Notes under the pieces: model-generated
Told to the model about the DNA's origin: nothing
The model's input: the letters and a program-made list of their open reading frames with translations, nothing else
The model's database searches: none
Part shown: one piece after another, positions 45,833 to 57,056 of the stretch
Layout: every line of letters begins with the position of its first letter
Position numbering within the stretch: the stretch's first letter is position 1
Assembly: GCA_947683625.1 (NCBI GenBank)
Contig: CANTUR010000282.1
Coordinates: forward strand, 992,001-1,056,000
Length of the DNA stretch: 64,000 nt
Origin: Mallotus nudiflorus
Taxonomy: Eukaryota > Streptophyta > Magnoliopsida > Malpighiales > Euphorbiaceae
Direction: 5' to 3'
Translations under genes and position numbers: made by a program

Positions 45833-46520
45833 CTAGGGCATCTTGTTAGCCAAAGAGGCATAGAGGTGGATCCAAATAAAGTGAGAGTGATTAGAGAAAT
45901 GCCTGCACCAAAAAATGAGAATGAGGTTAGGGGATTCATTGGATGGTTACAATACATCAGTAGGTTCATTGCCAAGCTGACTAGCATTTATAAGCCAATC
46001 TTCAAGCTCTTGAAGAAGAATCAGTAGGTCATCTAAGATGATAAATGTTAATAAGGTTTTAAAACTATTAAGAATTATCTAATGAATCCTCCAATCTTAT
46101 AGCCGCCTAGGCTGGGTAAGCCTTTAATTCTCTACCTAGCAATAGAGAAGGATACGATTGGCACAATGCTAGCTCAAGAAGGAGAAGGGTTGAGCATGTT
46201 GTGTATTATCTTAGTAAAAGCTTCTACCCTATAAAGCTAATTATAGTCTAGTAGAAAGAACTTGCTTGGCTATAATTTGGATGATAAAGAAGCTCTGACA
46301 TTATTTCCAATCTTACAAAATCAAGGCAATCTCTAAGCACAATCCTTTCAGATATCTTTAGTAGACTCTGTCACTTATAGGGAAATTAGCCAGATGGTTA
46401 GTCCTGCTTACCAAATTCGACATAGACTATATGGTAAAGAATGTGATAAAAAAGGAGGGTTATAGCAGACTTCTTGGCTCAGAATCCATTATGTAATGGA
46501 TAGGAATGGGAGTTAGAATT
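45833..46520 (+). pseudogene. RT thumb and RNase H of the giant element
   Basis: It continues with 'GHLVSQRGIEVDPNKVRVI', 'NEVRGFIGWLQYISRFIA', 'PIFKLLKKN' and, later, 'KPLILYLAIEKDTIGTMLAQ', 'RTCLAII', the normal RT connection and RNase H order. Frameshifts and stops interrupt it several times. It would remove the RNA strand after cDNA synthesis. Confidence 0.8.
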
Positions 46521-46980
46521 CTCAGATGAGCACCTAACGATAATAGAGATCCAAACATAGAAAATGTATTTTGATAGAGCAGTTAATAATAGAGGAGCAA
46601 GAATTGATGTGATTCTAGTCTCGCCAAAAGGAGAAATGATTTTGATGGCAAAGCGATTAGAATTTAAAGTCACTAACAATCAAGCTAAATATGAAGCCTA
46701 TATCTTTGGTCTATAAGCACTCAGGATTGTACGAGCATAATAGGTCATAGTATATAGAGACTCGATGCTGGTAGTGAAACAGATCTCTAATAAATAGGAA
46801 GTGAGAGAAGATAAGTTGAGATTGTACTGTGACTGCTCAACTACAATTCTGTTATCTTTTACCCAATGCAAGTTCGTGCACTTGCCATGGGAAGAGACCT
46901 AGATGGCATATTCTTTAGTTACTCTAGCTTCAATATGGGAAGGAGGAAAGTAGGTAAAGATTAAGCCCTTTATTCTAGCA
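46521..46980 (+). pseudogene. Second RNase H-like domain (aRNH) of the giant element
   Basis: Reading 46556 onward gives 'MYFDRAVNNRGARIDVILVS', 'PKGEMILMAKRLEFKVTNNQ', 'AKYEAYIFGL' and 'VYRDSMLVVKQIS'. The pattern FDGA-x-N..GAG.G.VL.SP.G...A.RL.F..TNN.AEYEA...GL...DS.LV..Q is that of the archaeal-type RNase H found in Tat/Ogre elements after the normal RNase H. The first catalytic Asp is present (FDRA) and the Glu of AEYEA is Lys here. Confidence 0.75.
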
Positions 46981-48295
46981 AAGTCCCAGACTCCTTGTTA
47001 TGAAGATATCAAAATAATGTAAATTAACCCTACATAGAAGCCTTGATTTCATCATCTATAGCAATATCTCAAGACAGGACAATTCCTTGATGATGCCAAT
47101 AGAAAAGAAAGAATGTCATTAAGGATGTTGTCTAGACAATTCATCAACCATAATGGGACATTATATAAGAGGATGCCAACTTGAGTACATTTGAGATGTG
47201 TTGAAAAGGATGAGGCATGAAAAATCATGAAAGCAGTTCATGAGGGTGTATGTGGACCACATATGAACAAAATAATCCTTGTTAAAAAAAATAACTCATT
47301 AATGGCACTTTTGGCTTAATATAAAGGTAGATTGTGTGAAATATGTAAAGAAATACCATAACTGCCAAGTGTATAATGATGTGAGCTATTTGCCTTCTAT
47401 GGAACTTTAAGGATTGACCTCTCCTTGGCCATTCACAATCTAGGGAATTGATATTATGATCATCAGAAAGATAAGGTCAAAAGCATCTAATGATCATCAT
47501 TATATTATGGTAGTAATCGACTACTTCTCTAAGTATATTAAAGCATAATCCTTTGTGACTATTGGAGCTAAACATATGGCAAGTTTTATAGAAAAGAATA
47601 TAATTTGCAGATATAGGTTGTCTCATTACATCATCACTAATAATGGTGTTCAATTCAAAGCAAAAATGGCCACTTTGTCAAAGGAATATAAGATTAAACA
47701 TCATAGACCCTCTCCTTACAAACCATAGGTGAATGGAGGAGTAGAAGCAACAAACAAGAATGTGAAGAGGATCTTAGCCAAGACACTAAAGAACTATAAA
47801 GACCGGGCGAGCTACCTGCAGTTCACATTATAGGAATATAAGACCACTACCAAAACGTCAATGAGAACTTCTCCATATTCTCTAGTGTATGGGTATGATG
47901 TTGTGTTGCCAGTTGAGGTTGAGATTCAATCATTAAGGGTTCTCCTAGAATCTAAAATCCTTGAGTATTAATGGGTCGAAAGCCGATTAGCACAACTGAT
48001 GCTACTAAATGAAAAGAGAATGAAAGTCATGTATCACTCTCAATTGTACCATAAAAGGATATCCTGCGCTTATAACAAAAAGGTTAAGCTAAGCAAAATC
48101 AAAGAAGGTGACTTTCTATTAAAGCTTACAAGGCCCATCATAACGAATCCACGGGGAAAGTTCAAGCCAAACTGGGAATGTCCATATCAAGTGAAGAAGC
48201 TATTTTCTAAGGGCACTACTATTTTATCTGATTTAGAAGGAAATGAGTTCAGAGAGCCCATTAACCTAGATAAGCTTAAGAAATACTTTTTATAA
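46981..48295 (+). pseudogene. Integrase of the giant element
   Basis: The zinc-binding part reads 'KIMKAVHEGVCGPHMNKI'. The core has 'GIDIMIIRKI' (first Asp), 'YIMVVIDYFSKYIKA', 'ITNNGVQFKAKM' (the second Asp, of DNG, is Asn) and 'VNGGVEATNKNVKRILAK' (Glu kept). The C-terminal part is open (47999-48295): 'HSQLYHKRISCAYNKKVKLS', 'GDFLLK' and 'PNWECPYQVKKLF'. Stops and frameshifts lie before that. It would have inserted the cDNA into chromosomes. Confidence 0.85.
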
Positions 48296-48330
48296 AATCT
48301 TATTAGGGAGAAAACCTCAAAAGAGGCTGC

Positions 48331-50513
48331 TGTAGACGACGGGGTTTAGCGCGCGTCCAAGATTTTAGCAACTGCGATATTGTTTGAGCTCAGGGCTCTA
48401 GAGAACACACTAACCACTGTCGTAAAGACATGGCCTGGAGATAAGGAGTCGCCACCCAGGGTAATAACTAGGTGGTACTCAATTCCCTAAAAGAAAGTTA
48501 GCACCATAACCAAGAGATTCTAGATACGGAATACCAACTTCTTTCAGTCTTGTGTTCATTTAGAATTACTTTATGAATTATTATCTTATTCTCTATTTAC
48601 ATGCAATTCCATGTAAACCCTAAAAATAATCAACTCCAAGGCAAACTAGTCATGAAATATACAAGTAAATAATGCATTCAATAAATCACATAATCCCTAA
48701 GTTAGTCTAATCTATATGGATTTTTAAAAAAATGAGCTAAAGTCTATATATTTTAAATTATAAATGAACCTAAAGACCTCATTCCTTTTTATTGTAATTA
48801 AATAAGCCTAAGTCTACTAATTTTAATTCTAAATATGAGCTTAAATCTATAAATTATGGAATATTTAAATTAGTGGGCCTAATTCTACATGTTTTAATTA
48901 AATAGTGATCTTAAATCTACAAATTATGAAAAAAGCTTAAATTAAGTGGGCTAAGTCTAAATTAATTAAATTAGGTAAGCCTATGTCTAATTAATTAAAT
49001 GGGCCTAAGGATATTTACAACCTAAAATCTAATTAATTATAGACCTAAAAATATATTTTAATTAATTAAACCTAATTAATTATTAAGGGAGATGGGCTAA
49101 AAAAATTACCTAAATTTAAATAAATAAATCAAAGCCTAAACTTAAGGCCCCAAAACACATAAAAATAATAAATAAGCCCAAAAATAAATAAAAACACAAA
49201 AAACGATTAAAAAAAATCAAACAACTAATTAATTAATCCCTTATAAAAAAAAAACCCTAGTTTTATTAATATGCACCCTAAATTAATCTATTTCCTCCAT
49301 TGATTTTAAATAATTACCTAATTGAAACCTAGTTTTACTAATCAATTTAATCAAAATAAACATGCAACCACACACATAATTTTACTACTCCCACTATTGG
49401 GACTATTACATTAATTCATAAAATAATTAATAAAAAAAATAAAAGCAATAAATAAAATAAAATAAAAAACCCTAGAAACTAAGTCTCTACGAGGCTTTAT
49501 CCATGGTTTTCCATGGACTTCTCATGAATTCATCCCTCCAACATAATCACCATGCATTTTCCTCCATAATCACCATAAAAAATAAAATAAAATAAAATTA
49601 TGATTAATGAATAAATTATAATAATAACTCGAAAGAAAAAAAGTAATCAATAATATCAAAAAGAAATAAATAAGAAATAGAATAAGAAGAAGATGATGAT
49701 GCTTATAAGTGATTTGGGGTACTTCTCAAATTTTTAATTCACCATTCTTAACAAATCTTCGAATCTTCTTCTTCAAAAATTCTCCAAGGATTTTGAATTA
49801 ATTGATAAACTAAAAGGAATTTTTGTAGAAAAACAACTCCAAAAAAAATTAAGAAAGCTCTTTTTAAAAATCAACGTTGGATAAAAATTGTTGATTAAAT
49901 GCAAAAAAATCTAAAAGCTTAAAAATATATGTTATTGCCTCCTCCTTTTCTTCTTTTTTATTTTTTTCTTCTTCTTTCGTCCTCTTTATATAGGAAAAAG
50001 AAAACCAAAAACCCTAACTCAATTCTAACGTTATTCTATTTCCTAAAAATATAGGATTAATACTTAAAATCATATTTAGAAATTTTAGACCAATTAGGAT
50101 TGAGTTAAAAGCCAAAAAAATAAAAAAAAAAATAGAGATAGAAGAGTCCAATCCCGATCGGGATTGTGCAATTCCGATCGGAATTAGTGTAATTTCGACC
50201 ATAATTACATAATTCTAATCGAAATACAGAATTCCAACCGGAATTACATAATTCCGGTCAAAATTATGGAATTTCGACAGGTTTTTTTTTTAACATTTAA
50301 TTATAAAAAGACCCCTGAAAGAATTTAAGTTTGCAATTAGGTCCTAAAAATATTACAATTTAGTCCTTGAAAACACTAAATCCTTCCTTTAAAAGATGCA
50401 TTTAAACCCTTAGAATTTTAAAGCTTAAGTATCGAAGACCTATTCATGATATTTTTATCATTAGAGTCCTTTGTCGCATCCATAACACATCATCCCGAAA
50501 TTGGGCGTCTACA
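48331..50513 (-). mobile_element. Type-1 solo LTR (minus) downstream of integrase
   Basis: On the plus strand it begins TGTAGACGACGGGG and ends TTGGGCGTCTACA. The flanks GCTGC and GTTAC agree at three of five positions. It contains a damaged copy of the LTR frame, TGGCGACTCC (48445-48454, minus) and a perfect 16-bp palindrome AATTCCGATCGGAATT (50170-50185). Confidence 0.8.
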
Positions 50514-51249
50514 GTTACCTAGGTAAAAGTCAGAGACACAAAAAATGAAAAAAATAAGAAAGTCCTACTGGATTGAAAACCTAACAGGGCAGTCCAAGAA
50601 AAAGGTTAAGGACAAATAAAATGAGATAGAGAAAAAAATAGTTAGTTAGAAAACTTACAAGGGCAAGCCAATTAACGATAGGACTTATGTAAGAAGCAAG
50701 ATGTATGGTCAATTTATGCTTAAATTAAATGGAATGGATTGCCTTTATTATTGTTAAACATTGCATTAAATTCTTATTACAAATTTTTTAACTATAAAGG
50801 AAATTTCTTCCAATGAAAAGCATATAAAGACTGAATTTCCTAAACTAGTGATGCTCATTTTTCTTTTGAACACCTTGAGCACTTAATGCCTATAATGCCC
50901 TTGTCCTTTTATTTCTTATGAATTCATCATAATCTATCTATTGTAACTGGATCTATGCCTATTATCAGTCATCAGTGGACTGATCTCCATCATAGTCAAT
51001 GAACTTTTGAATGAATCTATAAGACTAAGTAACGATAAGGTTGTCCAGGAAGTTTTAAGAAAGGGGCCCTAGCTCAAATTCATACATTAGACCTATGATC
51101 AGTTATTTCTGCCCGTATTATTTGTAAAGCTGAGCATAATTATAAAAAGTGGCAAAGTGGCGATTGGCTAGTGGAATGTAGTAGGTATAACACTATATGG
51201 TCATGTGTTGCAACCTCCACTATGGGCACATTCACCAAATTAGAGTGTC
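50514..51249 (+). other. Giant element 3' region after integrase
   Basis: Non-coding. It begins 'GTTACCTAGGTAAAAGTCAG' with short Lys-like A-rich runs and contains no supportable gene or array. Confidence 0.5.
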
Positions 51250-51900
51250 AGGGAATGTAGACAACATTCTTTAAATATCCTCTGGAATAGGATGAAGTCT
51301 CCTAGTATGATAGTGTTTGGCTTTGTAATGTGCAATGTCTCTGAAAGGTTCAAGTAACCTTAATTTTTCATGAAACCATACATGTTGAAAGAAAGAATAG
51401 GTAAAAATGGCAAAAAGACAGAAGTTGATTAAAAAAAAAAAAAGCTCACCTCTAATAGCAGGGGACTCCTTGAGAATCACCTAGTTTCATAGAAGTTGTC
51501 GAATCTAATTATGGTCTTTGCTAGGATAAAAGGAAAAGGATTTAGGCTAACTTTCACTTAGTCCAGAATGTGAAGAACTTTTGGGTCATAGTTGCCAAAA
51601 TGAGAAACTAGTAGAAATTGAGCATATAAGTAAAGAGAAATTATCTGAGGCTAGTAAACCTCATTATTATCTATAGTCACAACAGCTTCGAGAAAACAGC
51701 ACATCAAAATCTCATTACCAAAGATATGGCAAAGTGAAGACTGAGGGGAAAGGTTGAATAGCCTAGCCATTTTGTGTTGGATGGAATGTAAATTTAGGCT
51801 TTCAACTAGAGGAATTGTAATCTCATAAGCAAAATCCATTTGAAAGCTAAAGATAGCTTTAATTCCTTTGGCAGGAAGCATAACACTATAGTGTTAAATT
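51250..51900 (-). pseudogene. Antisense coding-like fragments, unrecognised
   Basis: Minus-strand frames 51881-51651 (76 codons) and 51480-51271 (69 codons), with a readable stretch between them ('LHILD', 'NPFPFILAKTI', 'SPLLLEV'). The last part reads 'LLEPFRDIAHYKAKHYHTRR'. The pattern NP-x-P-x-ILAET with a following LL-x-x-W segment reminds me of PMD-related DUF7745 proteins of plants, which would fit its position just downstream (in the antisense sense) of the PMD-like gene. This is a weak similarity. Confidence 0.3.
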
Positions 51901-52499
51901 TGAAAACATTTTTTGAGGATCCTAGAATTGAGCAAGAACATGGAGAAATGGGAAATTAATCTCCTTAGCATGTAAAGATTGAAAGACAAATAGGTGAAAT
52001 GGATCTAATCTAGCCCATAATCTACCATCCAAGCTTTTTAAAATTAGTTGTAGTTATTTCAAACTTCTTTTAGTCATGTTAGGAGGTTAGGATGCTATTT
52101 AGAGACAGAATGAAGAGAATTCATGTGAATGGGGAATTGAGGATTTTAAAGAAGAATTAGGGATTTAAGTAGCTACAGACAGAACCTATAGAGGCGATTG
52201 CCTCTATATGAAGAAGTGATTCACTATCACCTCTTCACAAAAAGGTGATGCCTCTCCAACAAGTGAAACTTATATTTGTGTTGCTACAGAATGATTGTAC
52301 AATATATACAAATTTAAAGGAGAGTATTTCAGCAATAAAAATCCCTCGATTGATTCAAAATCTTGCCAAATTTTGAATTTAAATATTGCATCATTCATCA
52401 AGTGCAAAACATGAAAATGATAAAGCAAAAGTTAATCAAGATAATAACAAGGCAACAGTGCAAGACAATAAAAATGTCTCCAATCAAAATGATCCTATG

Positions 52500-55166
52500 C
52501 TAGAAGGCCTCTAGGGTATCCCTTTACTCATCATCTCCAGGCTATTAATTCCATCGTCATCACTATCATCCTCAACATGCTTATCAACTAGCTCCTCTCC
52601 TCATCATCACTCGTGTCACCCTCCTCCTTGTCACCCTCGACCTGGAGAGTAGTAAGCTGACACTCAAGAGCAATAATCTTGGCCTAGCTAGCCTCATCTT
52701 AGTCCCATTAAGATGACATAAGAGGTAAGAAATCATGAGAGCATGCATACATATAAAAATAAGATGTAGTTATTACCTTCCATTGTTAAGTCATCTACAT
52801 CAGGAAGTCCTAATGGGCCTTAATCACCCTATATATATACTTTCCCTAATCTTGAGGTATCTATGCAATTAATATATTATGAGAATTAATCATGTGTTAA
52901 GTAAAATTTGAGAATAGGACTTTGGAAGAAGGGAACTCACAAGTGTAGTGGCCTCTGGTAAGAACTCGAGCTCCAAGCTCGTATCTAACATCAAGAACTA
53001 ACGAGAGAGCTTGCCTGAAGCCACCTAATAGTGGGTTAGCAAGTCAAGAGTGGCAACAAGCCTACTAGCTTTGACCTGAGATCCATAATTAGAAGGCTAC
53101 CCAATAGGTCGCACGCTAAAGGAGGTATCTTTACTGCTAGGCATAATACGATGATGCTGATGAGGCCTCTTCTATGCTGTAGGCCTAGAACAAGGAGCTA
53201 GTGCCTTAGTTGGCACCTAAGAATAAAAATTAAGTTAGGAAACAATATCCACAAGCATGGATGTGAAATATATGTTTAATAGAATTGCATGCTTACATGA
53301 GGTGTAGGTGCAAGTAGAGGCACCCTCTATATAAGATAAGCTTATGAAAAATCCACGTATCGAGACTTCCTCCTCTCATAATAATCAACAGCATCATCTC
53401 CTACTAGAGCCAAATCAAGCTCATCTCCCTCTAACTTATGTTCCTAAAAATATGTTGGGGAGGAGTGAGGGGTGGTTGTCTCACTTGAGCACCTATTTGC
53501 CACTAGTGTACCCTCTCATTGAGGTACCAAACTCTATAGTTAGGCCCTCAAAGTAGTACCCTCCTCTAAGATAATGGAATCAAGTGTACCATGGTTTGAG
53601 AATATCCTGATTAAGAACCCTATAAATCCAAGCATAGTGGTGAAAGCAAAGAGGTAAGTGAATGAATTTGATTAATAAATGTGTTACTAATTATAATTAT
53701 ATTTGTAGGTTCTTACCTCATCATGTGTGAGAGTGTTCAATTACTCATGATGAATATGCACGCGAGTAACTAGTCTCCCCTAAGCATGACTTGGGCCCCA
53801 TCTCCTATAGTAAGGAAATGAATGTTGATAACATGAGTAATCCCTATGATCAACTCCAGCTAATCTTGTAAAAGAAAGAAAGAAAGAAAGAACTATTAGT
53901 AAATTATGATAATAGCAGTTAAGGTAGAACTTAATAGTAAAATAGGAGGGAAGTACTAGAATGGCATGCCAGAAATTGCAAAGCCTCTTAGCTCTACGCA
54001 TCGACTCATCCAGACTTATGTATAGATAGGCTAGAGCACAACTGCCCTGGTCATATATGGCCACCAGGTCCAAATCCCTCAAGGGCATCAGGAAGCTCAG
54101 GTCTATAGAACTAGCAGTGTTTGCAAAGTGAGTGGTACGCAGCAAGTAAACTAGGAATGCACACACTACCTTATCAATCTAACGAGGCATGGTAGTTATG
54201 TCAACTCTAGCATGGGTATAAAAGCTCTAAATGGAATTGAGCTTCACTATGTAAATCCTCTTCATATCTAAGACCATGCCAAGTAGATGGTCAATGAAAG
54301 TGAGACAATCGGGAGATAGACGGTGGAGACTAGCATCAAGAGGAGCAAAATCTCTCATGCAAGCAATACTAGTGACTGTAGCAAAAGCCACTAGATTCAA
54401 CGTGAACTCCCGGAAAGGAAGATGGAATGTATAAGTAGTGTTGGACCATCTCTCCATCAAAGCATGAAGAAGCTGATAGTTTGTATGCCTCTACTGCATA
54501 AGAAGTGCTAGGATGGAATCAAAAAATCCCATGTCACAGATAAAAGCCTTTAGCACATTTGTGAGCTCATCATACCAAATACAGGCACTGCTAAAGTTCC
54601 CAACACCCTTGAGGATGTAGGCATCAAGCTATAGGAGTAAAATAAGAAGTGGTATTATTATTTTTCATGAAGGAACTCAATTTCTAACTCAAAAATATAT
54701 TATTAAGGGCGATCGCCTTAATAAAGAGGCATCACCTCTTGGCTCAAAGGAAATTGCCTCTTTATGGGAACTTTAACATGAAAAGATGACTGCCTTTTTA
54801 TGATGAAACAATTGCCTGATCAAAGAGGCGATCACCCCATCAAAGAGGCAACACCTCTATATGTCGATGATCTAACAGAATGATTCAATTTTTGCAATTT
54901 TATTCCATTAAATCAAATTTCTATTAGTTAAAATGATAAACATGAATATATGAACAATAACCCGATGTTATCTAATATTATTTATAGAAAAAAATCAAAA
55001 GAAATCAGGTACTAACCTCTCTTATAACCAATCCACAGATATAGGATCGCACGTCTATAAAAAGAGGGACCTCATCTCTAATACTGAGCCTAAAACTATG
55101 TAAAGAATGTACTGAGGGAGTCACTAGGTCCCATGTAGATAAATCTAGAGTCCGTGCAGCATCCAT
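52500..55166 (-). pseudogene. Antisense plant mobile domain (PMD)-like gene in the giant element
   Basis: Read on the minus strand, exon A is 55166-55017 (MDAARTLDLSTWDLV...GLVIRE) with donor GAG|GTTAGT, and exon B starts at 54628 after CTATAG, both phase 0. Exon B carries 'ALMERWSNTTYTFHLPFREF' (54466-54407), which matches the PMD signature ALVERWR-x-ETHTFHLP-x-GE, then 'VVCAFLVYLLRTTHFANTAS' and 'LRDLDLVAIYDQGSCALAYL' typical of the same fold (Y..W..GSA.LA.LY). Two in-frame stops at least are present. Near 52690-52500 an acidic tail reads 'LQVEGDKEEGDTSDDEE'. PMD proteins such as MAIN and MAIL1 act in silencing and genome stability, and PMD sequences occur in some retrotransposons. Here the gene lies antisense between integrase and the 3' LTR. 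It is decayed; exons after B were not resolved. Confidence 0.65.
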
Positions 55167-55479
55167 AGTAAATAAGGGTCTAAAGAGTGATAGAAAAGAA
55201 AAAAACAAAAAAAAGAACTTGAAAAAATAAAAAGTGAAAGTGACTTTGAAAAGAGAAAAAAGGGAATTTATATGTCAAAGAAACATGGTAAAAGAGGAAG
55301 ACTGGTTGAAAAGAAGAGAAAAGAAGAGGGTAAAGCCCATTAGATGAAAAGAATACAAAGGCCCATAAAAAATATACTCCCCAGCAAAGCTAAAAGAAAA
55401 TTTCGCTTCTCAAGTATACCCTGAAATTGATGTTTAAGAATTAAAGATGTTCTAATCGAAGCATCAGCAAGAAAAAGCA

Positions 55480-55645
55480 TCTGGTCAAGTTTAAATCCCC
55501 AAAGTGCATAACATAAGAAGCGTTTGGTCAGATTTTAATCCCTGAAGTGCATGGTAGAAAAAGCAACTGGTCAGGTTTGAATTCCCAAAGTGTGCATCAT
55601 AGGAAGTTTCTAGTCAAGTTTGAATCCCCAAAGTGCATCTTCCTT
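55480..55645 (+). repeat. Short tandem array D, about 57 bp x 3-4
   Basis: Units share 'CTGGTCAAGTTTAAATCCCC' and 'AAAGTGCAT' with changes (copies near 55480, 55535, 55570 and 55605). Confidence 0.75.
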
Positions 55646-56895
55646 AGTGAGTGACTTTTCAGCTAAGAAATCCCAAGGAACACGATTACATTTTTATCCC
55701 TTTTACTAAGCGACTCTTAAGCTAAGAAAACCTGAGTTTTATGACAAACTATCATGAGTAACTAATCAGGCTAGGAAAACCCAAGAAACATGGTTACATT
55801 TTCATCTCTTTTACTGAGTGACTCTTAGGCCAGGAAACCTGAGTTTTACAACAAACTATAATAAGTAAATTATTAGGCTAGGAAAACCCAAGGAACGCAG
55901 TTATATTTTCATCTCTTTTACTGAGTGACTCTTAGGTAAGAAAACCTAAGTTTTATGATAAATTATAATGACTAACTGATTGGGCTAGAAAAACTCGAGG
56001 AACACAGTTATATTTTCATTTTTTTTATTGAGTGACTTTTAGGCCAAGAAAACTCAACTTTTATAATAAACTATAATGAGTAACTGATCAGGCCAAGAAA
56101 ACTCGAGGAACATGGTTATATTTTCATCTTTTTTACTAACTGACTCTTGGGCCAGGAAAACTCAAGTTTTATGGCAAACTATAATGAGTAACTAATCAGG
56201 CCAAGAAAACTTGAGGAATATGGTTACATTTTCATCTTTTTTACTGAGTGACTAAAGGCCAAAAGGGCTAAGAAAACCCAAGTTTTACAATAAACTATAA
56301 TGAGTATTTAATTAGGCTAGGAAAACTTGAGGAACATGATTACATTTTCATCTCTTTTATTAAGTGACTCTTAGGCTAAAAAAATCTGAGTTTTAGGATA
56401 AATTATAATGAGTAACTGATTGGGCCAGGAAAACCCGAAGAGCACAATTACATTTTCATCTCCTTTACTAAGTGACTTTTAGGCTAGGAAAACCTAATTT
56501 TTATGATAAACTATAATGAGTAATTGATTAGGATAGGAAAACTTAAGGAACACGGTTACATTTTTATCTCTTTTACAAAGTGACTCTTAGGCCAGGAAAA
56601 CCCAAGTTTTACGACAAACTATAATGAGCAACTGATCATGCTAGGAAAATTTAGAATATGGTTATATTTTCATCTCTTTTACTGAGTGACTCTTGTGCCA
56701 GAAAAACCTAAGTTTTACGATAAACTATATTGAGTGGCTGATCAGGCCAGGAAAACCCAAGGATCATGGTCACATTTGCAACTTCTTTATTAAGTGATTT
56801 CTCAAGCTAGGAAAACTTAGGAATCATGCCAAATTATAATAAGTGGCTAATCAGGCTAGGAAAACCTAAGGATCACAGTCACATTTTGAATAAAA
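55645..56895 (+). repeat. Tandem array E, about 108 bp x 11-12
   Basis: The phrase TTTTACTGAGTGACTCTTAGG recurs (written in part: ACTGAGTGACTCTTA) near 55810, 55917, 56024, 56137, 56240, 56350, 56466, 56573, 56678 and 56783. Each unit includes 'GGCCAGGAAAACCCGAG' twice and 'GGTTACATTTTCATC'. Several units form a hairpin, for example CTTAGG-taagaaaa-CCTAAG (55931-55950) and TTAGG-ctaggaaaa-CCTAA (56479-56497). The array ends before the 3' LTR. Confidence 0.85.
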
Positions 56896-57056
56896 GTTTG
56901 ACCTCTTTAGTATGAATTCCTGAGGCTAATAGCCCAAATGAAGCTTGAAGGTCATGTATGTTCTTCTTATCCCTCAATATATTCATGTGCATGTTGCTTT
57001 TTCAAAAAATTATTTTCAAAAAAATTAGTTTTTTTAAAAACCAAGAAGGCAAAATA

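Noticed and set aside
53344..53556. 70-codon plus-strand ORF inside the PMD-like region
   Set aside because: It overlaps the antisense gene's region on the opposite strand and shows no domain of its own.
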